From assembly GCF_022496765.1 (NCBI RefSeq), contig NZ_VANV01000014.1:118571-182570 (forward strand): 64,000 nt of DNA. The letters are read 5' to 3'. Shown piece after piece: positions 18,564 to 27,309 of this stretch. The translations under genes were made by a program, and so were the position numbers. Source of the DNA: Acidaminobacter sp. JC074. Lineage in GTDB: Bacteria > Bacillota > Clostridia > Peptostreptococcales > Acidaminobacteraceae. Below the pieces are notes generated by a model that did not search any database, was not told the origin of the DNA, and saw only the letters and a program-made list of their open reading frames with translations. How positions within the stretch are numbered: the stretch's first letter is position 1; the number at the start of each line of letters is the position of its first letter.

Positions 18564-19562
18564 CTACCCGTCTTTTCTAGATAATTTTTCAAGTGTTTGA
18601 TTTAAGTCATCCACCTTCTTATGTCCAGCTTTCATATCAGCTATGTTCTTATCCATTTCATCATTTAAATCATCAAAAGTCACGCTTAGTCTTTGGATGT
18701 TGGTTCTTAAATGATGATTAAACTCTGTGAAGTCTCTGATGTTTTCAGAGAACTGGTTTAATGAGTGATCAAATCTAACCACTGAACCCTTAATAGATTC
18801 TGCTGTTAACACCATATCACCAGTCGCTTCAGCAAGTTGTGTTGTCACTTCTGTTGTGATGTTTCTTAAATTATGAGCAAGTGTGTCATTAAACTTGTCA
18901 AAGCTAAGTGATAAGGCAGTATTACCATCTTCATCCACTGCGCCAAGACCATTCTTAGAAGTCATTAAGTTGTTATCTAAGAACTCTTCCATATGCGTGA
19001 TAAATGCTTCTTTTTGATCGTTTAAACCAAATAAAATGTTCATGATATTGGCAAGAATAGATGTACCGATACCAAACATCGATGTAATAAAGGCAACTGA
19101 CATACCTGTGATTGAGTTGATCAAACCACCTGTAATAACGTCAACACCTGTAATCGACTGACTGTCTGATAACATATCAACCAATTCACCAATTGATAAA
19201 ATCAAACCATAGAATGTACCTAATAGACCAAGAATGATCATCATAGATACAGCTTTTTTAACAAATCTCTCGCCTAATAGCACATTCTTTAAATGTACAT
19301 TAATATTTTTATCTACAATTGCAACCGTGTTGATCTCATCAACATTGTTATTAAGTGCAACATTAAAATCATCAATAATATCATTGATTATTCTAAACTT
19401 AAATAATCTGTTCTTTCTATTTTCCTTGTCAGAAATATCTCTGATCAAACCACCATAAGTTCGTCTGATCATCACTGAAAATATCAGTGTACATAAAAAC
19501 AAAGCAACAATAATTATGATAATCGAGAGTGCAATGCTGTTTAAACCTTGTAATGCTTCCAT
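18564..19562 (-). CDS. MotA/TolQ/ExbB-like proton channel protein
   Basis: A 332-residue protein with one N-terminal helix (about 10-30), then two long helices (about 104-130 and 150-182) containing ILGLLGTFYGLILSI and GLINSITGMSVAFITSMFGI, the hallmark of the MotA/TolQ/ExbB channel family. The C-terminal 130 residues are polar and probably helical and cytoplasmic. Cotranscribed with the OmpA-domain partner. This tail recalls ZorA, but it is much shorter than the ZorA tail and no ZorC, ZorD or ZorE is next to it. Probably energises a cell-envelope process. Confidence 0.82.
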   Translation of the reverse strand: MEALQGLNSIALSIIIIIVALFLCTLIFSVMIRRTYGGLIRDISDKENRKNRLFKFRIINDIIDDFNVALNNNVDEINTVAIVDKNINVHLKNVLLGERFVKKAVSMMIILGLLGTFYGLILSIGELVDMLSDSQSITGVDVITGGLINSITGMSVAFITSMFGIGTSILANIMNILFGLNDQKEAFITHMEEFLDNNLMTSKNGLGAVDEDGNTALSLSFDKFNDTLAHNLRNITTEVTTQLAEATGDMVLTAESIKGSVVRFDHSLNQFSENIRDFTEFNHHLRTNIQRLSVTFDDLNDEMDKNIADMKAGHKKVDDLNQTLEKLSRKDG

Positions 19563-19746
19563 GTATACCTCCTTCTAGTCCTATGTTCTAAGTTTATTGT
19601 ATAGATTTGTAAGCGCTCTTACAATAGGAACTTCCATTTGTAAGAATAAATTAACCTTCCATTAATATTTGAAACATTACAGAAAAATAAGAATGTTTTT
19701 GTTTTAACAAACTTTTGTCGGGTAAATTATACATGGGAGGTGTACC

Positions 19747-19947
19747 ATGAAAACTAAGTGCGGATATCCAATTCCTACTAATTTGAGAGTTTTCAAGACC
19801 CACTACGACTACTACTATGGTATTGGGAAACTCTCACAGAAAGAATGTATCGATCGTTCTCTTTTGGTCTCGGGTGTAACCTTCGTAGACCAAGTCGAGT
19901 TCAATGACTATGTTAAAGAAAATCAGCTAGATACCATTCTTAGATAA
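19747..19947 (+). CDS. Small orphan protein, 66 residues
   Basis: A plus-strand gene among minus-strand genes, with a strong ribosome site (GGGAGG, seven bases before ATG) and a strong terminator right after it, so it is probably expressed. The protein is soluble, rich in tyrosine near the middle (THYDYYYGIGKLS) and has one cysteine near the start. I recognise no family. It is divergent from the MotA-like gene and convergent with the TPR lipoprotein. Confidence 0.7.
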   Translation: MKTKCGYPIPTNLRVFKTHYDYYYGIGKLSQKECIDRSLLVSGVTFVDQVEFNDYVKENQLDTILR

Positions 19948-19952
19948 AATTT

Positions 19953-19980
19953 AAAGCACTGCAGTCGCAGTGCTTCTTTT
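19953..19980 (+). terminator. Terminator after the 66-residue gene
   Basis: AAGCACTGC-AGTC-GCAGTGCTT followed by CTTTTCG. The stem also reads as a weaker terminator for the convergent gene. Confidence 0.8.
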
Positions 19981-19983
19981 CGT

Positions 19984-20622
19984 TTATTCATCTGAATGCG
20001 TATGTCTATACTCTAATAATAACTCTAAAAGCTGTTCTAGCTCAGTGGAAGAAACCTTATCAAGCTCAGCTTGTAAAAACTCTATGGACTCATCTACTAG
20101 GCCAAGTTTATAATTACAAAATGCAATGTATCTAACAACATCCACATTGATTGGATTGTTATTGTATAAGTTGTAAAAGTACTCTAAAGCCTTTTCGTAT
20201 TCTTCTTTTTCAGAATAATAGATACCCATGCCATATAGGGCGTAAAAATACTCGTCATCAATTTCTAATGCTTTTTCATATGCCATCTTGGCTTCTTCTA
20301 TATTACCTAAATCAAAATAAGCATTACCAAGATTGGAATACTCTATTTCACTTTCCTCACCGAGATTGACAGCCTTCTGTGCTGCTTCTAAAGCCAATTG
20401 ATACTCTCCAATAGCATCGTAACACAGTGAAATATTGTTCCATGACGTGTCATCTTCCGGATCAAGTTCTACAGCTTTATTAAGCAAGTTGAGCGCTTCG
20501 GTATAGTTGCCCATACGCACATATTTAAGAGCTTCACGGTTATGTGTATCTACTTTCGATTCACATGCAATTAACATACTTGCAAGAACCATACAAATAA
20601 AAATAACTAATACTTTTTTCAT
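19984..20622 (-). CDS. TPR-repeat lipoprotein
   Basis: A 212-residue protein with a lipoprotein signal peptide (MKKVLVIFICMVLASMLIAC, lipid-modified cysteine 20) and about five tetratricopeptide repeats, for example MGNYTEALNLLNKAVELDPED and LGNIEEAKMAYEKALEIDDE. Expected to sit on the outer face of the membrane as a protein-interaction scaffold. The start at 20622 follows GGAGG. Partner unknown. Confidence 0.85.
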   Translation of the reverse strand: MKKVLVIFICMVLASMLIACESKVDTHNREALKYVRMGNYTEALNLLNKAVELDPEDDTSWNNISLCYDAIGEYQLALEAAQKAVNLGEESEIEYSNLGNAYFDLGNIEEAKMAYEKALEIDDEYFYALYGMGIYYSEKEEYEKALEYFYNLYNNNPINVDVVRYIAFCNYKLGLVDESIEFLQAELDKVSSTELEQLLELLLEYRHTHSDE

Positions 20623-20670
20623 AGAAACCTCCGACATCAGTATAACATGATTTTCCATTAAACAAAATAA

Positions 20671-20690
20671 GAAAAGGCTTTCGCCTTTTC
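20671..20690 (-). terminator. Terminator of the sugar ABC operon
   Basis: GAAAAGGC-GAAA-GCCTTTTC on the minus strand, followed by TTATTTTG, directly after the ATPase gene. Confidence 0.78.
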
Positions 20691-20691
20691 C

Positions 20692-21777
20692 TTAATTGAT
20701 ACGCTCTTCAGTTTCTGAATCAAAGAAATGAATTGCACCAATGTCGAATCCAAATCCATGTTTCTCACCAGGTGAATAATCATAGTGACCCGGTGTAGAA
20801 ATAACAAGTTCCTTGTCATTTTCAAGTCTAGCATAAAGAATCTTCTCTTTACCTAACATTTCAACAACATCAATTGTGGCTTCAAATGTATCACCAAACT
20901 TACCGCCTGACTCAAATCTTTCAGGTCTAATACCTAAAGAAACTTTCTTACCTTCAAAAGGCTTTAGTAAAAGTTCATCTTCAGGAGTTGGCTTAACTGT
21001 AATCAGTTCATCATCTGAGATAAAGATACCTTTTTTCATTGTACCTTCAATGATATTCATAGTTGGCGAACCGATAAACTTGGCTACAAAGATATTTGCA
21101 GGTTTGTTATAAAACTCATCCGGCTTACCAGCTTGCTGAATCTTACCAGCATTCATCAGTACAATCTTAGTTGCCATTGTCATGGCTTCAGTTTGGTCAT
21201 GAGTTACATATATAGAAGTTGTACCAAGCTTTTGATGAAGTCTTACCAGTTCAACTCTCATGTGCTCACGAAGTTTTGCATCAAGGTTTGATAAAGGCTC
21301 ATCCATTAAAAATACGCTTGGCTTTCTAACCATGGCACGGCCTAAGGCAACACGCTGACGCTGACCACCTGAAATATCTGATGGCTTTGAATGTAAATAA
21401 TCTGTGATTTGTAATACTTCAGCAGCTTCCATTACACGGTCATGAATGATCTTTTTTCTTTCTTTTCTCATTGATAATGAGAATGCCATGTTATCATATA
21501 CAGTCATATGAGGATATAAAGCATACGATTGGAATACCATTGCTATATCTCTATCTTTTGATGCAACCTTGTTAACTCTTCTGTCATTGAATAATAAGTC
21601 ACCTTCTGTTATAGAGTTAAGACCAGCAATCATTCTAAGAAGTGTTGTTTTACCACAGCCAGATGGGCCTAGTATAACACAGAAATCTTTTTCTTCTATC
21701 TCTAAGTTAATGTCGCGTAAAGTGAACTCTTCACGACCTTCATATTTTTTACCAATATTTTTTAATACTACGTTCAT
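20692..21777 (-). CDS. Sugar ABC transporter ATP-binding protein (MsmK/MalK/UgpC type)
   Basis: ATPase of a CUT1 carbohydrate importer, 361 residues. Walker A GPSGCGKTT, signature DISGGQRQRVALGRA, Walker B VFLMDEPLSNLDAKLR and the H-loop VTHDQTE are all intact; a C-terminal TOBE/MalK regulatory domain (from about residue 240, SLGIRPERFE) follows. Last gene of the operon binding protein, membrane protein, MalF, MalG, ATPase. Many operons of this type lack their own ATPase, so this system is self-contained. Confidence 0.94.
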   Translation of the reverse strand: MNVVLKNIGKKYEGREEFTLRDINLEIEEKDFCVILGPSGCGKTTLLRMIAGLNSITEGDLLFNDRRVNKVASKDRDIAMVFQSYALYPHMTVYDNMAFSLSMRKERKKIIHDRVMEAAEVLQITDYLHSKPSDISGGQRQRVALGRAMVRKPSVFLMDEPLSNLDAKLREHMRVELVRLHQKLGTTSIYVTHDQTEAMTMATKIVLMNAGKIQQAGKPDEFYNKPANIFVAKFIGSPTMNIIEGTMKKGIFISDDELITVKPTPEDELLLKPFEGKKVSLGIRPERFESGGKFGDTFEATIDVVEMLGKEKILYARLENDKELVISTPGHYDYSPGEKHGFGFDIGAIHFFDSETEERIN

Positions 21778-21786
21778 GACGTCCTC

Positions 21787-22680
21787 CTATCCCTTAACAG
21801 ATCCTTTTGATAAACCAGATACTAATTGCTTTTGTAACGCTATAAATAGAATTACAATCGGTATTGCTGTTAACAAACCACCCGCTGCAAATGCAGGTTG
21901 ATTCAGTGTTCTAAAGTCTGAGATTAGAGTCTGAAGACCAGCCGCTAATGTGTAAGACTCAGGATTTGTTAACAAGACTTTTGGTAATAAGAAATCCATA
22001 AACGGACCAATGAATGACCATAAGGCAATTATTGCAAGCATTGGTTTTGCAATAGGCATAATGATCAATCTGTAAACTTTCATTGATGAACAACCATCTA
22101 TTCTAGCGGCATCATCCAGTTCAGTAGATATAGAATCTAAGTAACCTTTTAAGATGAACGTATTACCTGCTATACCACCAGCTGAGTAAATAAGAATCAA
22201 CATCATCTGTCTTGTAAAAGCTGGTGAGATACTAGCAATGATTGAATGCATGGTATAGTAAGCAGTAATACCAGCAAAAGTTGGAATGGTTTGAATCAAC
22301 ATGATTGCCATTAACGATGCCTTACGACCTTTAAATCTGTATCTAGAGTAGGCAAACCCTGTAAAAGATACAAAGATCAAAGTTAAAACAGCCGTTGAAG
22401 TGGCAATAAATATTGTATTAACAACCCATTTTAAATACAGTGTTTCTGCGAATAAATACTCAAAGTGCTTCCATGAAAATGAAAACTGATTGTTGAGCAT
22501 CAAATACTGTCCCTGCTCACCATTGAAACACGAAATCACCATTTGAGTAAGTGGGTATAATATAGCTATTGACCATAAAATCAGTACCCCATAAGAGATG
22601 AATAGACCTACGATCCCCATTGTTGTAAGAGGCTGTTTGTCAGAAAGATATAAGTCTGATTTTTTCTTGAATAATTTCAT
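21787..22680 (-). CDS. Sugar ABC transporter permease, MalG type
   Basis: A 297-residue inner-membrane protein with six transmembrane helices. The EAA loop is visible as LDDAARIDGCSSMKVYRLIIMPIAKP and contacts the ATPase. N-terminal SDLYLSDKQPLTT and the first helix agree with the MalG branch. Start overlaps the malF stop by one base. Confidence 0.93.
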   Translation of the reverse strand: MKLFKKKSDLYLSDKQPLTTMGIVGLFISYGVLILWSIAILYPLTQMVISCFNGEQGQYLMLNNQFSFSWKHFEYLFAETLYLKWVVNTIFIATSTAVLTLIFVSFTGFAYSRYRFKGRKASLMAIMLIQTIPTFAGITAYYTMHSIIASISPAFTRQMMLILIYSAGGIAGNTFILKGYLDSISTELDDAARIDGCSSMKVYRLIIMPIAKPMLAIIALWSFIGPFMDFLLPKVLLTNPESYTLAAGLQTLISDFRTLNQPAFAAGGLLTAIPIVILFIALQKQLVSGLSKGSVKG

Positions 22681-24794
22681 TATAACTTTTCCTCCTTAAA
22701 CGCCTTAGAGTTCTTAAATCCGATAAATGCAAACAACATCAGACCGATAGAAATCACAATTGTAATAGCAGCACCAATGGCTTGATAGTCATTCTCCATT
22801 GTTAACTTATATATATAAGAAATCAATAGATCTGTAGAGCCTGCTAAGTTACCATATTTCGTTGGATTAAAGGGTCCACCACCATTAAATAAGTAAATGA
22901 TAGAGAAGTTGTTAAAGTTAAATGTATACTGACCTACTAATAAAGGTGCAGTTTGGAAGAGTACAATCGGTAATGTGATTCTTCTCAACTTTTGCCATGC
23001 AGTTGCACCATCTATTTGTGCAGCTTCATATAAGTCAGCTGGAATCGCCTGCAGTACTCCTGTTGATAGCAAGAAGACATAGGCACTTCCCAGCCAACCT
23101 TGAAGTCCTATCAATGTTACCCTTGACCAGAATGGATCATTTTTTACAACCAGCCACTCATCAACACCTATGAGGTTTAAAGAATGAAGCAAGGTGTTCA
23201 AGTGAGTTGTTAAAATACCATTTTGTGAGAACATGATAGAGAAAAACATGATTGTGATAAATGCTGGTACAGCCCAAGGTAAAATAAATACTGAACGCCA
23301 TAATGGTTTTAAATAAACACGTTCGTTATTCACAATTAGGGCTAACATAAATCCTATTGTAATTGCAAGTGTTGTTGCTACCAATGTCCATGTAAGTGTC
23401 CAACCAAGTATTTGCCAGAATGGACCACCTGCAACCCCTTCACCTAAAGCAATCATCCTATAGTTGTCAATGCCAATCCATTGGAACTTGTTCTGATGAT
23501 CAGGATCTAGGTTTGTAAATGATAATAGTATGGCTGTTGTTATAGGAACCAGTACAATAAATACAACCGCTACTAAAGCTGGCATAGATACCATGTAGGG
23601 GAAGCCCTCTTCAGTTACATTGGCCCAAGTTTCAAACCAGTTACGTTGTCTTGTACCCTTAATTCTTTTCTTTTCAATCGACAGTACATCTTTAAATGAT
23701 ATGACCACAATTGCCACAACAAACATGACCAAGAATAGGGCCATGATACCTTCAATCATGAAGATCAGTGAACGGTCAATTTTTCTGCCGCCTTCTGCAA
23801 GTGTTACTAAACCAGCAATACCTTGTCCTTGGTAGTTACCAAAACCTAAAGCATAAGGAATTGCTGCAAAATACATAAATGCAGACAAGACAAAGAAGAA
23901 CAATGACTTAATGTACTGCTTATTTAACAGCTGACCAACACCTGGAAGCATCCATGTAAAGTATGCATGAATAGGTGTTTTCTTGTTAAGTTCTACAGGT
24001 GTTTTTCTTCTATAGTCAGAAATATTTGAATGCATAACATTCAGATCTCTCTTTAAACCTTTTGACAATTGATACTTAATATTGCCAATCAGCTCTTTGT
24101 TGGATTTCTTTGGTGAATCATAAGACTTAACCGTTAAAGCCTCGTCCATCTTTTTCTTAAGCTCACCTTTTTCGTTGTTTAAGGCCTTTTTAGAAATCAA
24201 GCCCTTGTTTCTTTTTTCAACCAGCGCCTTACAACCTTCATCATAAAGTCTCTGCTGGTCTGCTTTAAAATCATTAAATTCTTGTTTGGCTTTTGCTTCG
24301 TCAGAATCTTTAATCTTCTTACCATCAGCAAGTGCTTCTTTTAATCGATTTTCATTTTGTATCATGGTTTCAACAATTTCTGCTAGTTGATCTACCATTA
24401 TACGTGCTTCTTCATATTTTAGTTCTGCATCGTAATCAAGCGAAACATAATTCTTGTAAAACGCCAAAGCTTCTTTACTTCTAAGTAAATCTACTTGAAG
24501 TTTTAGCACTTTTCTAGAATATTTTCCATTTACACGCTTCTTATAAGAAGTTACCTTTTCTCTTAAAGAAGCCTTAAAAGCTTTTTCCTCTGTATGATAA
24601 TCATTCAGTTTCTTAATATATGGATGATTCTTCTTACCAGCTTTTAAAGTTTTTAGTGTTTCTTTAAGACTCTCAGCGTTTCCAGATCCTTCTTGAATTT
24701 TTTCCTCAAGGATTGCGACTTCTTTTAAGTAGAGATTTTTTCTTTCGTACTCGTTGCCAATCTCATCGTATAAGTACACATTGTATCTAGCCAA
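22680..24794 (-). CDS. Sugar ABC transporter permease, MalF type, with long coiled-coil N-terminal extension
   Basis: A 704-residue fusion. Residues 1-275 are highly charged and rich in K and E, predicted coiled coil with no membrane segment. Residues 276-315 start with HAYFTWMLPGVGQLLNKQYIKSLFFF and, with 343-367, form extra helices. From about 400 comes the MalF core with the EAA loop LYEAAQIDGATAWQKLRRITLPI. Ordinary MalF proteins are about 300-520 residues. The start codon is TTG at 24794 (first codons TTG GCT AGA), behind a GGGGG ribosome site. The extension could contact the ATPase or a cytoplasmic regulator; that is inference. Confidence 0.9.
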   Translation of the reverse strand: MARYNVYLYDEIGNEYERKNLYLKEVAILEEKIQEGSGNAESLKETLKTLKAGKKNHPYIKKLNDYHTEEKAFKASLREKVTSYKKRVNGKYSRKVLKLQVDLLRSKEALAFYKNYVSLDYDAELKYEEARIMVDQLAEIVETMIQNENRLKEALADGKKIKDSDEAKAKQEFNDFKADQQRLYDEGCKALVEKRNKGLISKKALNNEKGELKKKMDEALTVKSYDSPKKSNKELIGNIKYQLSKGLKRDLNVMHSNISDYRRKTPVELNKKTPIHAYFTWMLPGVGQLLNKQYIKSLFFFVLSAFMYFAAIPYALGFGNYQGQGIAGLVTLAEGGRKIDRSLIFMIEGIMALFLVMFVVAIVVISFKDVLSIEKKRIKGTRQRNWFETWANVTEEGFPYMVSMPALVAVVFIVLVPITTAILLSFTNLDPDHQNKFQWIGIDNYRMIALGEGVAGGPFWQILGWTLTWTLVATTLAITIGFMLALIVNNERVYLKPLWRSVFILPWAVPAFITIMFFSIMFSQNGILTTHLNTLLHSLNLIGVDEWLVVKNDPFWSRVTLIGLQGWLGSAYVFLLSTGVLQAIPADLYEAAQIDGATAWQKLRRITLPIVLFQTAPLLVGQYTFNFNNFSIIYLFNGGGPFNPTKYGNLAGSTDLLISYIYKLTMENDYQAIGAAITIVISIGLMLFAFIGFKNSKAFKEEKL

Positions 24795-24808
24795 AATACG
24801 CCCCCTTT

Positions 24809-25252
24809 CTATAAACCTTTATTCTTGTTGATAACACCGATTAAGGATAATACCGTAACAATTAGTATTATGAACAATATATTGTTGATGTAATAAAATA
24901 ACGATCCTAATTGAAATGCTATGAGGTTGTATGCCAAACCGCCTCCAAGTAGCACAGTCCACATAAAAACAAATAGCTTATTAACTCTTATTTTTGTATA
25001 AGCAAAATAAGTATGGATACCCAGCGCCATTGGCACTATAACCCTTTGAAAGAAATAGGATAAGGAACCTGTTACATAAATGTTGTAACCTGCTTCTCTG
25101 CTTAAATCAGACTGTCCTTGATACCATAAATCAAACAAGGTTATATCTTTAACTCTCATCATCGTTTCTATAGACATAGAAAGAATCATAACACTTAAAG
25201 ATATCAAGATAATATACATATGTTTTTTTGGTAGTTTTGTACCCGAATGCAT
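24809..25252 (-). CDS. Small membrane protein of the sugar ABC operon
   Basis: A 147-residue protein with four predicted transmembrane helices (about 12-30, 65-83, 91-112 and 118-140), lying between the binding-protein gene and malF in the same orientation. I recognise no family. Its place suggests a role with the transporter, for example in assembly or regulation, but nothing in the sequence shows it. Confidence 0.7.
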   Translation of the reverse strand: MHSGTKLPKKHMYIILISLSVMILSMSIETMMRVKDITLFDLWYQGQSDLSREAGYNIYVTGSLSYFFQRVIVPMALGIHTYFAYTKIRVNKLFVFMWTVLLGGGLAYNLIAFQLGSLFYYINNILFIILIVTVLSLIGVINKNKGL

Positions 25253-25274
25253 GTTTTCACCTCCATAGCGTCAA

Positions 25275-25298
25275 AGAAGAGAGGTTCCCCTCTCTTCT
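25275..25298 (-). promoter_or_regulatory. Intercistronic hairpin after the binding-protein gene
   Basis: AGAAGAGAGG-GGAA-CCTCTCTTCT, a perfect 10-base stem with no T run. In sugar ABC operons such stems after the binding-protein gene often protect its mRNA and lower downstream expression; here this is inferred from position. Confidence 0.65.
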
Positions 25299-25317
25299 AA
25301 ACACTATATCACTTCAT

Positions 25318-26685
25318 TTAGAAGTTACCCATCATTGCCTTGAATGCAGCTTGAACTTCAGCGTATGCTTCTTCTACAGTAGCTGGCTTAACAGCTGACC
25401 ATGAAAGAACTGAATTTTCCCAAGTGCCCCATACATTACCCCACTCTGAGAATAAAGGTCTAGCTGGTGCAGCATTGTATGATTCAATAACAGCAGCAAC
25501 AACTCTTTTATCTGTGTCAGATAAGTCTGAGTTTGCATAAGTCTCTGCATCTACATTTTCTAAGATCTTACCAGTAGCCTTAAAGAAGTCTACTGCATAA
25601 TCAGTATTAACAATTTCTTCGATCATAGCTTCAGCTAATTTCATTTGATCGTCCATACCTTCAACTCTAGCGTTTACAGCTAAGCCCCAGCCACCTTGCC
25701 AGTGAGCAAGAGGAGAACCTGCGATTGTTACTTGGTTGATTGGTAAGATAGCTAAGTCAGCACCATCGTTTGACTTATCAACGAAACCTTGAGTACCCCA
25801 TGGACCGTCAATTCTCATTGAGTTAGTACCGCCTGATGCGAATACTGAATCCATGTAACCCCAAGTAGCTTCTTTATCCCACATATCTGTACCAGCTTCA
25901 TCATGAGCTTTCCAGAAGTTGAATAATGCTTTGAATACTTCTTGCTTTTCTTGTGGAAGATCAGCAAAATCAGTTGTTAAATCAGTAAATAATGTACCAT
26001 CTTCCTTCATGCCTAACATCTCGATGCCACCAGCGTTAGCCATTGCAACACCAAACCAAGTGTTATGAGCAGGAATTAACATATCTTCATAGTTTAATTC
26101 GTTGAACTCGATAGTTTGTGATAAATCTACACCATTTGCTTCTGCGTTAGCAGCGTTAGCAAAAATGATTAATGTTTCAATATTCATTGGGAATGCTAAG
26201 TAGTCACCGTTTACATTAAAGTTACCACCTAAACCGTTATCGTAGTCTTCAAAACCACCAACAACATTTGCAATACCTTTAGCGTCTAATGAAGCTAAGA
26301 ATTCATTTTGAGCAAAACCATAGATTCTATCTGCTGGAATAGCAAATACATCTGCAACGTCTGGGTTTGTAACATCTGTACTATCTAATACGTTGATGTG
26401 ATCAAATGATCCAGTTTCAATAAAGTTGATTGTTGCTTTTGGATTAGCTTCTAATACTCTAGCTTTAGCAGCTTCATAATACTCTAACCATCCTGATTCT
26501 ACTTGAACAGAAATAGTTGCTTCTAAACCAGTTGCCTCTTCTACCTCAGTAGTAGTTTCTGTTGTTTCTTCATTAGTAGCTGTATTTGTACCAGCATCAT
26601 TGTTTGTGTTAGCGTTGTTACCACCACAAGCAACCATTGAGAAAGCAAGTACTAATACAAGAAGTAAACTTACGACTCTTTTCAT
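25318..26685 (-). CDS. Sugar ABC transporter substrate-binding lipoprotein (MalE-like, CUT1)
   Basis: Extracellular binding protein of the importer, 455 residues. A lipoprotein signal (MKRVVSLLLVLVLAFSMVAC) is followed by an acidic, threonine-rich linker of about 35 residues and a type 1 binding fold; the segment SMRIDGPWGTQGFVDK is the conserved MalE-family MxxxGPW region. Likely binds a maltodextrin or similar oligosaccharide, but no residue pattern fixes the sugar. The start at 26685 follows GGAGG. First and most strongly expressed gene of the operon, judging by the hairpin behind it. Confidence 0.92.
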   Translation of the reverse strand: MKRVVSLLLVLVLAFSMVACGGNNANTNNDAGTNTATNEETTETTTEVEEATGLEATISVQVESGWLEYYEAAKARVLEANPKATINFIETGSFDHINVLDSTDVTNPDVADVFAIPADRIYGFAQNEFLASLDAKGIANVVGGFEDYDNGLGGNFNVNGDYLAFPMNIETLIIFANAANAEANGVDLSQTIEFNELNYEDMLIPAHNTWFGVAMANAGGIEMLGMKEDGTLFTDLTTDFADLPQEKQEVFKALFNFWKAHDEAGTDMWDKEATWGYMDSVFASGGTNSMRIDGPWGTQGFVDKSNDGADLAILPINQVTIAGSPLAHWQGGWGLAVNARVEGMDDQMKLAEAMIEEIVNTDYAVDFFKATGKILENVDAETYANSDLSDTDKRVVAAVIESYNAAPARPLFSEWGNVWGTWENSVLSWSAVKPATVEEAYAEVQAAFKAMMGNF

Positions 26686-26730
26686 TGTAATTCCTCCTAC
26701 AGTCATATTTTAATTTTTTCCACCCTATAA

Positions 26731-26744
26731 TGCATACGTTTGCA
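26731..26744 (-). promoter_or_regulatory. LacI-type operator candidate
   Basis: TGCAAACGTATGCA, centred on CG, about 40 bases downstream of the second promoter's -10 box, a position suited to blocking transcription. Confidence 0.5.
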
Positions 26745-26905
26745 TAAAAACCACGAACCTCTCGTGTTATGGCTAATTCTATGATAATATATGTTGCTAT
26801 TTTAAGCAAGAGCGAATATGTGTTTTTTTCTTTGTTTTCTGATAGCTAATAAACAGCGGAAGCTGAAAGCCTTGAAAACACTTGCTTGTTATGTGAGTTG
26901 AATTA

Positions 26906-26919
26906 TGAAAATGTTTTCA
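26906..26919 (-). promoter_or_regulatory. cre-like palindrome
   Basis: TGAAAATGTTTTCA matches the CcpA consensus TGWAANCGNTNWCA except for one base (T for C in the central CG). Confidence 0.45.
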
Positions 26920-26980
26920 CCCATTTTTTGTAATAAGACCTCATATATAGCAAATAGTATAAAATCATCATATAAATCAA

Positions 26981-26994
26981 TGCAATCGATTGCT
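26981..26994 (-). promoter_or_regulatory. LacI-type operator overlapping a -35 box
   Basis: GCAATCGATTGC is a perfect palindrome centred on CG and overlaps the -35 hexamer TTGCAT of the upstream promoter. Confidence 0.5.
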
Positions 26995-26997
26995 CAA

Positions 26998-27011
26998 TGT
27001 TAACGCTAACA
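26998..27011 (-). promoter_or_regulatory. cre-like site
   Basis: TGTTAACGCTAACA on the plus strand differs from the CcpA consensus at one position. It lies four bases from the previous palindrome. Confidence 0.5.
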
Positions 27012-27281
27012 TAAGTTGAATCCTTTGCATTAACTTAATACTGTCATGCCAGCTCGGTGCATTTTTTTCATCCACTTAATACCCGTTTTTTAATGTATCA
27101 CTCAAAAATTGCATAAAAAAAGAAAGCATTTATCATATGCTTCATATTTTGTTGCACAAACCAGCATAGGAATCATTTCTCTATCTTTCTCAGATCATTA
27201 TAAGTATAGGCTTTCGCAATCAACTTCTAAACATGACATAGTATCAAGCTTTAGTTCTACAATCCAATACGAAAAATAAAA

Positions 27282-27303
27282 CCCAGTCCATATTTGGACC
27301 GAG
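27282..27303 (-). terminator. Terminator of the flavin reductase gene
   Basis: Minus strand stem CTCGGTCCA-AATA-TGGACTGGG (with G-T pairs) followed by TTTTATTTTT. Confidence 0.78.
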
Positions 27304-27309
27304 CATTAT

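Larger units (their letters stand above)
26686..27281 (-). promoter_or_regulatory. Long control region of the sugar ABC operon (about 600 bases without a gene)
   Basis: No credible open frame. It holds two candidate promoters on the minus strand: TTGCAT-18-TATACT (26956-26985) and TTGCTT-17-TATCAT (26781-26809). Around them are four palindromes of LacI/CcpA style, listed separately. The part beyond about 27050 shows only AT-rich sequence and weak hairpins. Confidence 0.5.

Noticed and set aside
17600..19562. A Zorya anti-phage system
   Set aside because: The pair belongs to the same superfamily as ZorAB, but the ZorA-like tail is short and no helicase or nuclease of the ZorC, ZorD or ZorE type is adjacent; addBA is ordinary housekeeping.
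27050..27281. A riboswitch or small RNA in the long gap upstream of the sugar operon
   Set aside because: Only weak AT-rich hairpins; none of the known riboswitch cores was recognisable.
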